From positions 11,904,001 to 11,968,000 of the forward strand of contig JBHGNT010000009.1 of NCBI GenBank assembly GCA_043228905.1: 64,000 nucleotides of DNA, given 5' to 3'. The position numbers and the translations under genes are program-made. Numbering within the stretch: the first letter of the stretch is position 1; each line of letters begins with the position of its first letter. The notes beneath the pieces are model-generated. The model was given only the letters and a program-made list of their open reading frames with translations. It ran no database searches and had not been told where the DNA came from. Below are positions 53,566 to 63,859 of the stretch, in pieces. This DNA is from Azolla caroliniana. Lineage: Eukaryota; Polypodiophyta.

Positions 53566-53812
53566 TGTTGGAACTATGTATATGTATGCGGAAAATGTTT
53601 GCAGACCTATTCGGTTATGCACAGAAACCAACACACAGAAAATACAGTGAATTGAGACTTAGACAGTCGATCGAGCTTTAATGGAAAGCTTCTTATTACT
53701 TCCTTCTCGCTCAAAGATACAATACTCTTCTCGTCATCACTCATTACAATGTTAGGTATTCGCTTATATACTAAGCGCTAACTTATTAACGAGTTCACAC
53801 TCGGACGTATAC
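53566..53812 (-). repeat. 5' LTR of copia G2, truncated, with PBS at 53552-53563
   Basis: The PBS TGGTATTAGAGC (minus strand) lies two bases from the LTR end CCAACA at 53566. The outer ~35 bases of the LTR start are missing, replaced by the copia K LTR remnant. Confidence 0.83.
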
Positions 53813-54035
53813 AACTACTCACATCTCTTCCGCAATAACACACATCTCTTCCGCTCCACAAGGATCATACCCGATTCTTTACATGGTATTAGAGTGATTC
53901 GGTAGCTTGATCTAGCCCACTCGCCTCATCATGATCGTGTGTTGTGCTCTACACCGACGTTCAAGAAGAACCGGCTCATCGCTATCGTAGTACCACTACA
54001 TAGCTCATGTTCGTGAGAGAAGGAAAAGAAGAAAG

Positions 54036-54821
54036 TTGGGGAGCGCTCTCCCTAGCGAGAAGTTGGATCGCAACAACTTGGCATCTTGGGAGTACAAGAT
54101 GCACCAATACAAGATGCATAGTCGGCCAAGGCTATTGGAGTTACATCAAGGGAGCACAAGAAAACCAACCCGACCTAAAAGACGCCGACTATGCAACTTG
54201 GGAGCAAGCGGCAAGCCGAGTGATGTATTGCTTGGTGACATGTGTTACCTAAACCAAATCATGGCAGCCTTGCAACAACTTCAACTAGAGAATGAAATCC
54301 TTTGGGAATCATTACGAGAGTTGCAATCCGGCACTTCAAGAAATCCACTAGCTGCCGAGTCACAACCACCGTTGACACCTAACCTGACCATGTCCTCTTC
54401 TCATCCATATGTCCTCGAACCAACCATCAGCCTACCTGACAAATTCAATGGCAAGAGGGCGTATCTTCGCGGCTTCATCAACCAAATTCGGCTTATCATT
54501 CGATTACAACCTCAACGGTATGCTAGCGACTTTTCTCGGGTTGGGCTTGTCGACATGCTTCTCTCTGGGCCGGCGCAAGCATGGTTTGCACCCTTGATCG
54601 AGACCTCATCCCCTCTCTTGGAGGACTTAACTGCTTTCATGGAGGAGCTCGAAGCAACATTTGGCGAGACAGATCGACGACGAATGGCACTCACAAAGCT
54701 TTATTCTGTCCAACAAGGTTCACGTCTTGCCTCGACCTACACCTCCGAGTTCTGCCAGATTGCCTTCGATGTTAGTTGGGATGACCAAGACCTATGCGAC
54801 CATTTCCGTTGTGGTCTCTAA
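54036..54821 (+). pseudogene. Chimeric open frame: copia K gag N-terminus fused to gypsy J gag
   Basis: The first ~70 residues come from a copia gag (ALPSEKLDRNNLASWEYKMH, as in copia B and C). The original ATG is TTG at 54036, and after a frameshift near 54120 the copia wording continues in another frame (GYWSYIKGAQENQPDLKDAD) to about 54247. From 54261 the frame is gypsy J gag starting at its own Met (MAALQQLQLENE), with ISLPDKFNGKRAYLRGFINQ, LLSGPAQAWFAPLIE and FGETDRRRMAL. It ends in a stop at 54819. Confidence 0.75.
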
Positions 54822-55720
54822 AAGGACATTACGACTCTTCTCTTAAATATCCCGGAGCCCAGATCATTTTCTCAGGTAATCTCCCAAGCTGTCTGGTGTG
54901 ACAATCGTCTTTTCGAACTTCGTCAAGAAGAACGAGGTATTCGCGGGTCTCAGGCTTCTTCTCGGAACGCAACAATCACCAGGCCCTACTTGTCTCCCAC
55001 GCCAACCTTACCATCAGCCAGTGAAACCCATACCACAATGGAGGTTGATTCCCATACCCCGATGGAGATCGACCATGCTCGGTTCCAACCACTAACTGAA
55101 GCCCAACGCCAACATCGTTGGGACAATGGACTCTGTCTCTATCGTGGCAACCCCAGCCATGTCATTCGCCACTGCCCTGTGTGAGGCCCTCGACACCAAT
55201 TCCATCGTGCACGTCTTGCAGAGGTTCCTTGACAACAGGAAAACGACCAAGTCCGGCTGCAGTAGGAGCCATGCCGCTGGACACTTCCCGTTACTCACCT
55301 TCTCCATGCTCCTACAAGCCTGAACTGCCATTAGGAGGGTTTTCTTTGCAAGTAAGTCTTTTTTTTGGTTTGAATTCAATACATTCTCATGCCTTGCTCG
55401 ACTCCAGAGAATCTACTTGCTTTATCGATAAATCGTTTGTATCCGCACATAATATCCCCATCGTCCGCATATCACAACCCATATCCGTTGAAGCAATCGA
55501 CAGCGGGGTTCTCTCATCGGGGGCGGTTACTGAAGCCACTATCCTGTTGGTACTTCAAATTGGGGCACACCAAGAGGAACTGACGTTCTACCTCATCGCG
55601 ACCCCCCGACATCCGATTGTGTTGGGGCTATCTTGGTTGGAGACACACAATCCAACAGTGGATTGGTGTAGCCGCTCCATCACTTTTCCCTAACAACGCC
55701 AATTCCTACTCGGTCACGAC
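54822..55720 (+). pseudogene. Gypsy J gag C-terminus and protease
   Basis: Gag continues after one stop (KDITTLLLNIPEPRSF) to a zinc knuckle near 55132: C-L-Y-R-G-N-P-S-H-V-I-R-H-C, with the second cysteine replaced by Arg. Protease at 55370-55690 reads HALLDSRESTCFID (D-S-R in place of D-S-G), PIVLGLSWLETHNPTVDW. The Arg in the active site would inactivate it. Confidence 0.82.
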
Positions 55721-57175
55721 ATTCTCTTGATTCTGCTGCGGTCGAGTCTTGTTTGGTCGCTACACTGGCCGTTGTGTTGGAGAATGTCACTGTTCTTGTC
55801 ACCAATTTACCCATCCGATATAGCGACTTTTCCGACATCTTTGAAAAGCGGAATGCCGATCGATTACCGGCTGATCGCCCCTACGATTGCCTAATAGAAC
55901 TCCAAGCTGGCGAGCATCCTCCATTCGGTCCTATCTATGGGTTATCCAAACCCAAACTTGAGGGTCTCCGCACATATTTGGCTGAGAATCTCGCGAAGGG
56001 CTTAATTCAACCCTCCAAATCACCGGTCAGGGCACCAATCTTATTTGTCAAAAAGGACAAGTCCTTACACTTATGTGTCGATTATCGGGGTCTCAACAAA
56101 GTTATGGTACATAATCTCTACCCCCTACTCTTAATTCCAACGCTCCTTGATCGACTTTGAACGGGGCATATCTTCTCCAAAATCTACCTTCGGGGCGCCT
56201 ACAATTTGGTGCATATCAAGCCTGGGGACGAGTGGAAAACAACTTTTTGGACGCGCTATGGACATTTCGAGTACAAAGTGATGCCTTTCAGCCTTACCAA
56301 CGCTCTGGCCATCTTCCAGCACATGATGAACGATATTTTTCGAGAGTATCTCGATCATTTCGTGGTCATCTACCTTGACGACATCCTAGTTTTTTCTTCC
56401 AACTGGGAGGAGCATACACACCATGTCCGACTGGTTCTCACCAAACTCCGAGAATATGGGCTCTTCGCTAAAAGTGAGAAATGTGAATTTGATCGGAGCT
56501 CTGTGGAATTCCTAGGTTACATGATCTCACCTACCGGGATCACAATGGATAAACGCAAGGTCGCCGCAATCACTGATTGGCCTCTCCTGACTCGGCTGAA
56601 AGAGGTACAATCGTTTCTTGGTTTTGCAAATTTTTATAGACGATTTATAGACGGGTTCTCATCCCTAGTCCAACCTCTCATCCAACTTACCTGGAAAGAT
56701 ACTCCATTTCTTTGGACCCCCGCAACACATAATGCTTTTAATGCCCTCAAAGCAACTTTTCTCTCCGCCCCCCCATTAGTCCACTAGTATCCCATCCGCC
56801 CTTTCCAAGTTGAATCTGACGCCTCCGGTCTTGTCCCAACCTGATGATGATGGCACCCTACATCCAGTCACCTTCAGCTCTCGAAAGTTTACAACCCCAG
56901 AAATCAATTATCCGGTCTACGACAAGGAGCTCGTAGCTATCATCTCGGCCTTCGCTGAATGGCGACCCTATCTGACTAGGGTGCAACATCGTATTCAGGT
57001 GGTGACCGACCAGAAGAATCTCATCTACTTCACCACCACTCGTACGTTGAATCGGAGGCAAGCTCGTTGGTCATCTTTTCTTGCCGACTACGACTCGAAA
57101 TCTAGTTCCGACCCGGCGTTCAACATGGGAAAACGGATGCTCTCTCTCGGCGACCCGATTTTGCATTGTGCCTAG
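55721..57175 (+). pseudogene. Gypsy J reverse transcriptase-RNase H
   Basis: RT: FSDIFEKRNADRLPADRPYD, LHLCVDYRGLNKV, a stop at 56158, GAYNLVHIKPGDEWKTTF, MPFSLTNALAIFQ and the catalytic VVIYLDDILVFS (about 56365). Then VEFLGYMISPTGI and FLGFANFYRRFIDGF. RNase [54 protein letters not shown] is intact. Frame changes occur near 56790 and 57110. Confidence 0.9.
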
Positions 57176-58692
57176 GCGACGACACTTATTCTCAGCAATC
57201 ACATTGTTTATTGCGGCCCGATCAACTCCACATGTTCGCAACCTATCTGTTGCACGATGATTCCTTGCTTAATGAGATTGCTCAAGCAACCACGTCGGAC
57301 CCTTTCGCTACTGAAGTCATGGCGCGCCTCAACAACCCATCCCAGGAATGACAAAGCTCGGATCTCAGTCACTTTACAACTCACGATGGACTACTCTATC
57401 GTAATCACCTCTTTTACGTACCAGATGGCCCATGTCGCCTCCGAGTTCTACAAACTTGCCATGATGATCCTCTTGTCAGACACTTTGGGCTCGCCAAAAC
57501 GCTGACATTGCTTTCTCAGGGGTTTTGGTAGCCTCAACCTTGGAAATTGGTCAAAGAATTTATCAAAACTTGTGACGTCTGTGCTCGATCCAAAGCGGCT
57601 CACCATCGTCCATATGGCCTTCTACACCAACTTCCAATCCCCAGTCGACCTTGGGCATCTCTCTCCGTGGACTTTATCACCAACCTTCCTTGAGTTGGTG
57701 ACCATGACACGGTGCTAGTGGTCATCAATCGGTTTTCAAAGATGGCTCACTTTGTCCCATGCTCGAAAAACATTTCGGGGGAGGAGACAACTGCCCTTTT
57801 TCTGAAAAATGTCATCCGCTTACACGGTTTGCCTAAGGATGTCACTTCTGATCGATGTCCTCAATTTATCTCCCACTTTAGGCGCCAACTGCTACAAACA
57901 TTCGGGACTTCTGTGAACTTGTCAACCACGCACCACCCTTAAACTGATGGCCAAACCAAAAGAGTCAACCAAATCCTTGAACAATACCTCCGTTGTTCCG
58001 TTAGCTACCAACAAGAAGATTGGGTGGACCTCCTTGCCATGGCAGAATTTGCCTACAATAACAGTGTTCATGGCTCAACTAAAGTTTCCCCATTCTTTGC
58101 AAATTACAGTTTCCACCCTCGTTTCAGCATTTCCATTCCAGAGATATCCATCAATCCGTAGGCTGAGAAGCGTGCCCACACCTTACAAGATGTCCGTCGT
58201 GACCTCTCCCTCAAGCTCCATGCCGCTGGCAAACAATATAACGCTCACACTAACCGACATTGCTTAGTTGCACCGGCCTTCGCAGTTGGTGACATGGTTT
58301 GGTTGCTATGACGGTATATCGCAACCACCCGTCCTTGTGTGAACCTCGACTACAAAAAGCTAGGCCCCATCCGTATCCTCAAGCGCGTTAACCCAGTCGC
58401 CTTCCGGTTAGCGCTTCCTCCCACATTTCGGCTTCACAATGTTTTCCACTTCTCTCTCTTCTCTCTCTATCATCCTTCTCGCATTCCGGGATGCCAACCT
58501 CCTCCACCGCCGCCCGTGGAATTATTGATAGGTGACGAGTGTGAGGTTGACCGGATCCTCGACTCTCGCTTGCGTCGACAACAACTTGAATACTTGGTCC
58601 TATGGAAAGGTTACCCTCTTTCGGATGCCACATGGGAACCAGTTACACACTTACAAAATGCACCAGAGGCAATTCACGCATTTCACCAATGA
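57176..58692 (+). pseudogene. Gypsy J integrase with chromodomain
   Basis: The zinc region is at 57440-57590 (CHDDPLVRHFGLAKT, CDVCARSKAAHH). The core has SVDFITNLP (about 57665), VTSDRCPQFIS (about 57843) and, after a stop, [14 protein letters not shown] (about 57943). C-terminal GPIRILKRVNPVAFRLALP and HNVFHFSLFSLYHP. The chromodomain is at 58540-58690 (EVDRILDSRLRRQQLEYLVL ... ATWEPV). Stops lie near 57527, 57694 and 57940. Confidence 0.88.
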
Positions 58693-58746
58693 TACCCCCC
58701 ATAAACCGGCCGCAGGGGTTAGGAGGTGGCCTTAGAGGGAGGATAA

Positions 58747-59109
58747 TATCATAGACATATGCCATAGAGGAAGGTAGGAATTGAACCCAAAACCTCATGG
58801 CCTCTATTGGGCAAACCCTACCACTTGAGCATCCTTGTATTTAATTCAACTTCATATTGTGTAGGTTGAACATTGGAAGTTCCTAGCTTACATGCATTCT
58901 CATTCTCTAGCTTGCATGCATCCTCATGCACTCTATTTCAAGCTTGCTTACATAGCCCTACCCTCTTGTATAAATAATCATGTGCACCTTGATTCTAATC
59001 AAGGTGAACAACACAAGTTACGGATTCTATAAGTTGAGTTCTTGTTCTTTTCCTCTCTCTTGTTCTCCAGTCTTATCTTCGTTCTACTCTATGATACTTC
59101 TCTGTGACA
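58747..59109 (+). repeat. 3' LTR of gypsy J (363 bp)
   Basis: Starts TATCATAGACA (one base from the expected TGTCA) and ends TCTGTGACA. It has a TATA-like GTATAAATAATC at about 58970. Followed directly by copia K integrase sequence. Confidence 0.75.
58774..58836 (-). other. tRNA-like block in gypsy J LTR, antisense
   Basis: Minus strand: GATGCTCAAGTGGTAGGG (A box) and TTTTGGGTTCAATTCC (B box). This is the cleanest tRNA-like copy in the window, with normal A-B spacing. Confidence 0.6.
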
Positions 59110-60711
59110 TTCGGCTCCATTGCGTATGTGCACATCCCCAATAAAAAGCGACAAAAGCTCGACCTGAAGTCGGAGAAATGTATCCTCATCAGATACTCAC
59201 TGGAGCAAAAGGTTTACAAGTCCTACAACCCCTTGACTTGAAAATTTCGCGTATGTTGAGATGTCGTTTTTGACGAGTCCGCATCCTGGTACACACCAAA
59301 GATAACTTCGACTCTGATTCCACTCGACCCAGAATCTACCGAACAAGAAATAGATGATGAAGATCGCCTTACACACATGTTCGAAGAAATTTTGATCATG
59401 ACCCGACTGAGCAGACCACAAGAGCCTCCGAGCAATCAAAGCACAAGTCGATAGAGTCTGAAGCTAGACAAAGGGAAGGCCAAAATGCCGGAGTATGAAG
59501 ACGATCATTTCGAGGGCATCGAAAATACTCACTCTCTTGATAGTGAGTTCGAAGGCCTTGACATCCGGACAAATGGAGTGAAGAAAGCCTTAAAATCAAC
59601 AAACAAGAAGCTTTGAAGATCCACCCGTGAAAAGAACCCTGTAAGCTGATTCATCTACGATGAGTACATGGTGTACCATTACGCATTTATGATGAAGTTG
59701 GCAACATTACGGGAGTCGGAAACCTTTTCCGAAGCCGCGAAGGACCTGCGATGGATCGAAGCAATGAACAAGGAGATGCGTGCATTAGGCAAGAACGAGA
59801 CATGGGATCTTGTTCCCCACTCACTGCACAAGAAGACAATTGGCTGCAGATGGATCTACAAGGTGAAGTATAATCCCGATGACTCCATAAACCGTTACAA
59901 AGCTCGACTCATAGAGAAAGGATACGCACAAAGACATGGATTCGACTATGAAGAAACTTTTCCCCTGGTGGCAAAGATGACGTCGGTGCAGACTGTGATC
60001 GCACTTGCAGCGACAAAAGGGTGGAACCACATCTAGGTCTTGGCCTTTTTCTTCCGGTCAGCTCTATCAAGAACGCCTTTCTTCAAGGTGAATTAGAAGA
60101 GGAGGTGTACATGGTACAATCACCCGGCTTCGAATTGCGTACTCATCCGAAAGTCGCGTGTCGACTCAAGAAGCTACTCTACGGCCTCAAGCAAGCACTG
60201 CGTGCTTGGCATTCGAAGCTTACGTAATATCTTCATCAAATCGGCTTAAAACCCTAAACCCTAAACCCTAAACTACCTCTAGGTACGACACAACTCTAGA
60301 AGCTAAATTCTCATCATCCTATACGTGGATGATATGGTCATTAGAGGTGAAAGTCTAGTCGACATCAACAAGGTCAAGTCCCTCCTCTCCCAAAAATTCG
60401 AGATGACGGACATGAAGGAGCTCCATTACTTCCTGGGCATCGAAGTAATTCGGATTCTGACCGGCATTATGATCTCTCAGCGGCACTAAATCCTCAACTT
60501 GTTATACAAGTTTGGGATGACTGAGTGCAAATCGGTGGCTACGCCTCTCGATCAAAACCTTAAACTAGATGCTGACTTCCGACACAGACGATTGCGACCC
60601 AACCCAATATCGTCAATTGATTACCAGCCTCATTTATATCATGATCACTTGAGCCAATCTTAGCTATCCAGTCGGACTCCCTAGCCAATTCATGCAAACT
60701 CCGCGAGATAT
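59110..60711 (+). pseudogene. Copia K integrase tail, reverse transcriptase and RNase H start
   Basis: FGSIAYVHIPNKKRQKLDLK (59109), an acidic linker, EAMNKEMRALGKNETWDLV, CRWIYKVKYNPDDSINRYKA and [20 protein letters not shown], then a stop at 60034. It continues with [28 protein letters not shown], a telomere-repeat block at 60249-60273, the catalytic ILYVDDMVIRG (about 60320) and MKELHYFLGIEVI. Related to copia B. Truncated by gypsy L. Confidence 0.85.
60249..60273. repeat. Interstitial telomere repeat (AAACCCT)3
   Basis: AAACCCT repeated in the copia K RT, in the same orientation relative to coding strand as the block in copia B (CCCTAAA on the sense strand in both). Confidence 0.92.
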
Positions 60712-61137
60712 TGTCAGGAATAGTACTAAGATAGAGAAGGAATTTGTACTAAAAGAAGTATTAGTACTAAGAGAGGTGAAGAACTCTCGAGACAAGGAAA
60801 GAGTGAGTGAGAGGGAGAGAGATCGAGAGAGAGAGTGTGTGTGATGATAAGAAAAGATATATATTATGTGAAGAAAATGTACAGTAGCTAGGAGGCTTAA
60901 GACTGGCGTTGAACCGATTTGGTTCGAAATAATGCCTTGTGCCTCCTTTTATAGTGTTCTAAGGAATACTCCTGAAGTTTCTAGAATGTTCTAGAGAAAT
61001 CTGGAATATACATCAATTTTCTATGATAAAACATAAATGAAAATAATATTTTATGTATTACAATGTATAGTCTAATGGTCAAGAACTCGACCCATGTAGT
61101 ATAAGGTCATGGGTTCGAGTCTTGCCATATCATGACA
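60712..61137 (-). repeat. LTR1 of gypsy L (426 bp), PPT at 61138-61150
   Basis: TGTCATGATATGG to TTCCTGACA on the minus strand. The PPT AAAGGGGGGATAG precedes it. Contains an antisense tRNA-like block at 61066-61125 (AGTCTAATGGTCAAGA, then GGGTTCGAGTCTTGCC on the plus strand). Confidence 0.9.
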
Positions 61138-62071
61138 CTATCCCCCCTTTAAAACGACGAGTATAACGAGTCGTTTTGGATTGAGGACCCAGTTTGTCTG
61201 GATATTGACGATGGAAGTCTTTAAGAAGAGCGCGAGCATTGGTGACATTCTCTATCGGTTCCCAAGTACGCTCACTGGGACTATATCCTAGCCAGTCGAC
61301 TAGATAGTAGAGCTTGTTGCGAACAAGCTTGTTCCAGAATTTTGACACGAACTGGGGTCCACGGTCGCTGATGATACTATCGGGAAGTCGATGATGCCGA
61401 CATACTTCATGCATAACAATTTTGGCAGTGTCTTCACTGGAGATCTCCTTAGTACATGGCAAGAAATAAGCCATCTTCGTATATCGATCGACCACCGTTA
61501 GAATCGCATTGAACCCCTTAGAGACTGGAAGATCTGTGATGAAGTCTAGAGCAATGGATTTCCACGGCTTGCTTGGATTTGGTAATGGTTTTTCTGGATT
61601 GACATGAGCTAGAATTGGAGCCGATGTAAATGCCTTTTTAAGACTCTCGAAAGCCACGTCCGTTTCTTCAGACCAAATGAACGGTTATCCCTTCCTGGTA
61701 AGTTGTGTGAGAGGTAGAACGATCTTTGAGTAATCTTATATGAACTTCCGGTAAAAATTGGCAAAGCCTAGGAAGCATTGCACATCCCGCACCGAACGTG
61801 GAGTCTGCCATTCTACCACCGTTTTGACCTTAGCTGGGTCCATGGAGATGCCTTCTGACGAAATGATGTAGTCGAGAAATTCCACTTGGTTGCACCCGAA
61901 ACTACATTTTTCGAGCTTTGCATATAGACCATGTTCTCGAAGTCGTTTTAGTACTAATAGTACATGAGAATCATGTTCTTCTTGGGTCTTTGAATAAACC
62001 AGTAGATCATCCAAATAGATGATCAAACAATCATCCAATAGATCTCGGAATATATCATTAGCCATGTGCAT
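61138..62071 (-). pseudogene. Gypsy L pol with internal deletions
   Basis: RT from 62071: NDIFRDLLDDCLIIYLDDLLVY (YLDD intact), FLGFANFYRKFI, ESLKKAFTSAPILAHVNPEK. It then jumps straight to integrase ([34 protein letters not shown]), and again, in frame, to the chromodomain (KLYYLVDWLGYSPSERTWEP). RNase H, the integrase zinc region and the integrase C-terminus are deleted, yet 61657-61130 remains one open frame. Confidence 0.87.
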
Positions 62072-62423
62072 CGGTGGGATACCGGGAAGGATGCATTTGG
62101 ATAACTAATCATACCTGGTTAAGGAACCCTCTAAACTGCGATCGCGTTCCATCGAACTTCGTGGGAAGGCCAATCTTGGGTTCTTTATGAATCCCTTGTG
62201 TTCCGGGCCCATGTTATTGCATCGCTACTATGGTTGCTTCGAGTTGTTGCACGCGTAACCGAAGTTCCCCATGTTGTTGTTGTGTTTGCTGCTTTTCTAA
62301 GGAGATTTGCTGAAGATCCCCCAGCAACCGTTGGTTTTCTTGTTCCAAAGCATGGAACTTCTCTTTCAAGCATTGAAATTCCGAGAAAACAGATTGATAT
62401 TCTTCAGCGCTAACAGTGGCCAT
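62072..62423 (-). pseudogene. Gypsy L gag, shortened copy
   Basis: Opens MATVSAEEYQSVFSEFQCLK, a Gln/Glu-rich coiled-coil N-terminus. It continues past a stop (about 62214) to LPTKFDGTRSQFRGFLNQV and MHPSRYPTDA, where it is joined to RT at about 62070. The gag core, zinc knuckle and protease are deleted. Confidence 0.85.
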
Positions 62424-62496
62424 GGGATGAAAGAAAAGAGGAAGAAGAGATTAGTAGGAAATGAGAGAGATAGAAGGTAGGTAAATCGGTTCAAAC

Positions 62497-62930
62497 TGTC
62501 AGGAACAGTACTAAGACAGAGAAGGAATTAGTACTAAAAGAAGTATTAGTACTAAGAGAGGTGAAGAACTATCGAGACAAGGAAAGAGTGTGAGAGGGAG
62601 GGAGGGAGGGAGAGAGAGAGTGTGAGTGAATGATGATAAGAAAAGATATATATTATGTGAAGAAAATGTACAGTAGGTAGGAAGGAGGCTTAAGACTGGC
62701 GTTGAACCGATTTGGTTCGAAATAATGCCTTGTGCCTCCTTTTATAGTGTTCTAAGGAATACTCCTGAAGTTTCTAGAATGTTCTAGAGAAATCTGGAAT
62801 ATACATCAATTTTCTATAATAAAACATAAATGAAAATAATATTTTATGTATTACAATGTATAGTCTAATGGTGGAGAGCTCGACCCATGTAGTATAAGGT
62901 CATGGGTTCGATTCTTGCCATATCATGACA
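62497..62930 (-). repeat. LTR2 of gypsy L (434 bp), shared middle LTR
   Basis: TGTCATGATATGG to TTCCTGACA on the minus strand. It lacks a PPT on its upstream side: sequence reading GYIISLEG, an RT scrap, joins it directly. tRNA-like block at 62866-62922. A GGGA/GA-rich run lies at 62598-62620. Confidence 0.88.
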
Positions 62931-62939
62931 CGTTGCCTT

Positions 62940-63650
62940 CTAATGAAATGATGTAGCCGAGAAGGACTTTGGCTCTTCGGGGAAGGTCAATAGTAAATCC
63001 TTGATGTCGTTGCATAAACCATAATGGAATTGCTCCATCAACGCTTGATCATCCCAAGGGATATCGGAGGCGAGTAGGCGAAAATCTGCAGCGTATGCGG
63101 AGGCTGGACGGTGGCGTAATCGCCGGATTTTGTTGATTGCGGTCCTAATGCTCTCAGTATCTCCGAAACATGCTTTAAACTCACCTAGAAACTCTTCAAA
63201 ATTGTTGAGTAACGGAGATTCCTTTTCTAATAGTAGAGCGAACCATGATAACGCTGAGTCACTTAACAAAGTGCCTATTAAACCCACTCGTGATGCATCG
63301 GTGGGATATCGGGAAGGATGCATTTGGATAACTAATCGTACTTGGTTAAGGAACCCTCTAAACTGTGATCGCTTTCCATCGAACTTCATGGGAAGGCCAA
63401 TCTTGGGTTCTTTATGAATCCCTTGTGTTCCAGGCCCTTGTTGTTGCATCACTACGATGGTTGCTTCGAGTTGTTGCACGCGTAACGCAAGTTCCCCATG
63501 TTGTTGTTGCTTTTGCTGCTTTTCTAAGGAGATTTGCTGAAGATCCCCCAACAACCATTGGTTTTCTTGTTCCAAAGCATGGAACTTCTCCTTCAAGCAT
63601 TGAAATTCCGAGAAAACATATTGATATTCTTCAGCGCTAACAGTGGCCAT
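62940..63650 (-). CDS. Gypsy L gag, uninterrupted N-terminal 230 codons
   Basis: Structural capsid protein. Open from MATVSAEEYQYVFSEFQ through the coiled-coil region, LPMKFDGKRSQFRGFLNQ, SRVGLIGTLLSDSALSWFA, FGDTESIRTAINKI, and YAADFRLLASDIPWDDQALM to LLTFPEEPKSFSA at about 62965. There it is cut and joined to an RT scrap next to LTR2. No zinc knuckle remains. It is the longest intact retroelement frame of the window apart from 51326-50592, but the element itself is defective. Confidence 0.82.
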   Translation of the reverse strand: MATVSAEEYQYVFSEFQCLKEKFHALEQENQWLLGDLQQISLEKQQKQQQHGELALRVQQLEATIVVMQQQGPGTQGIHKEPKIGLPMKFDGKRSQFRGFLNQVRLVIQMHPSRYPTDASRVGLIGTLLSDSALSWFALLLEKESPLLNNFEEFLGEFKACFGDTESIRTAINKIRRLRHRPASAYAADFRLLASDIPWDDQALMEQFHYGLCNDIKDLLLTFPEEPKSFSATSFH

Positions 63651-63724
63651 GGGATGAAAGAAAAGAGGAATAAAAGATTAGTAGGAAATGATAGAGATAG
63701 AAGGTAGGGAAAATTGGTTCAATC

Positions 63725-63820
63725 CGTCATAAACAGTACTGAGACAGAGAAGGAATTAGTACTAAACGAAGGATTAGTACTATGAGAGGTGTGGAACTTC
63801 TTCGAGAGAAGGAAGAAGTG

Positions 63821-63859
<39 letters not shown>

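Larger units (their letters stand above)
50534..53812 (-). mobile_element. Copia G2: Ty1/copia element truncated in RT
   Basis: Sister of G1. Minus strand: truncated 5' LTR 53812-53566, PBS, gag, protease, pre-integrase, full integrase core and RT start, then a junction at 50534 into gypsy I. It supplies the reference that shows what is deleted in G1. Confidence 0.87.
54248..59109 (+). mobile_element. Gypsy J: chromovirus without 5' LTR
   Basis: Gag, protease, RT, RNase H, integrase, chromodomain, PPT-like GGGAGGA and a 3' LTR (58747-59109). The 5' end lies only 13 bases before the gag ATG, so the 5' LTR, PBS and leader are absent. On both sides is copia K. Confidence 0.85.
53813..60711 (+). 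mobile_element. Copia K: plus-strand Ty1/copia interrupted by gypsy J
   Basis: The left part has a 70-bp LTR remnant with two CACATCTCTTCCGC copies, the PBS TGGTATTAGAGTG at 53884-53896, and a gag start (54036-54247). After gypsy J (54248-59109) copia pol resumes in the integrase tail and runs to RNase H, ending where gypsy L begins at 60712. Gag C-terminus, protease and most of the integrase are missing. Confidence 0.78.

Noticed and set aside
54007-54252. A separate small gene opposite the chimeric gag frame
   Set aside because: It is the second frame of the same copia gag N-terminus, separated by a frameshift near 54120.
61066-61125. Functional tRNA gene
   Set aside because: A- and B-box words are present but no acceptor-stem pairing or anticodon arm could be made out; listed only as tRNA-like. 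The same applies to the other blocks.
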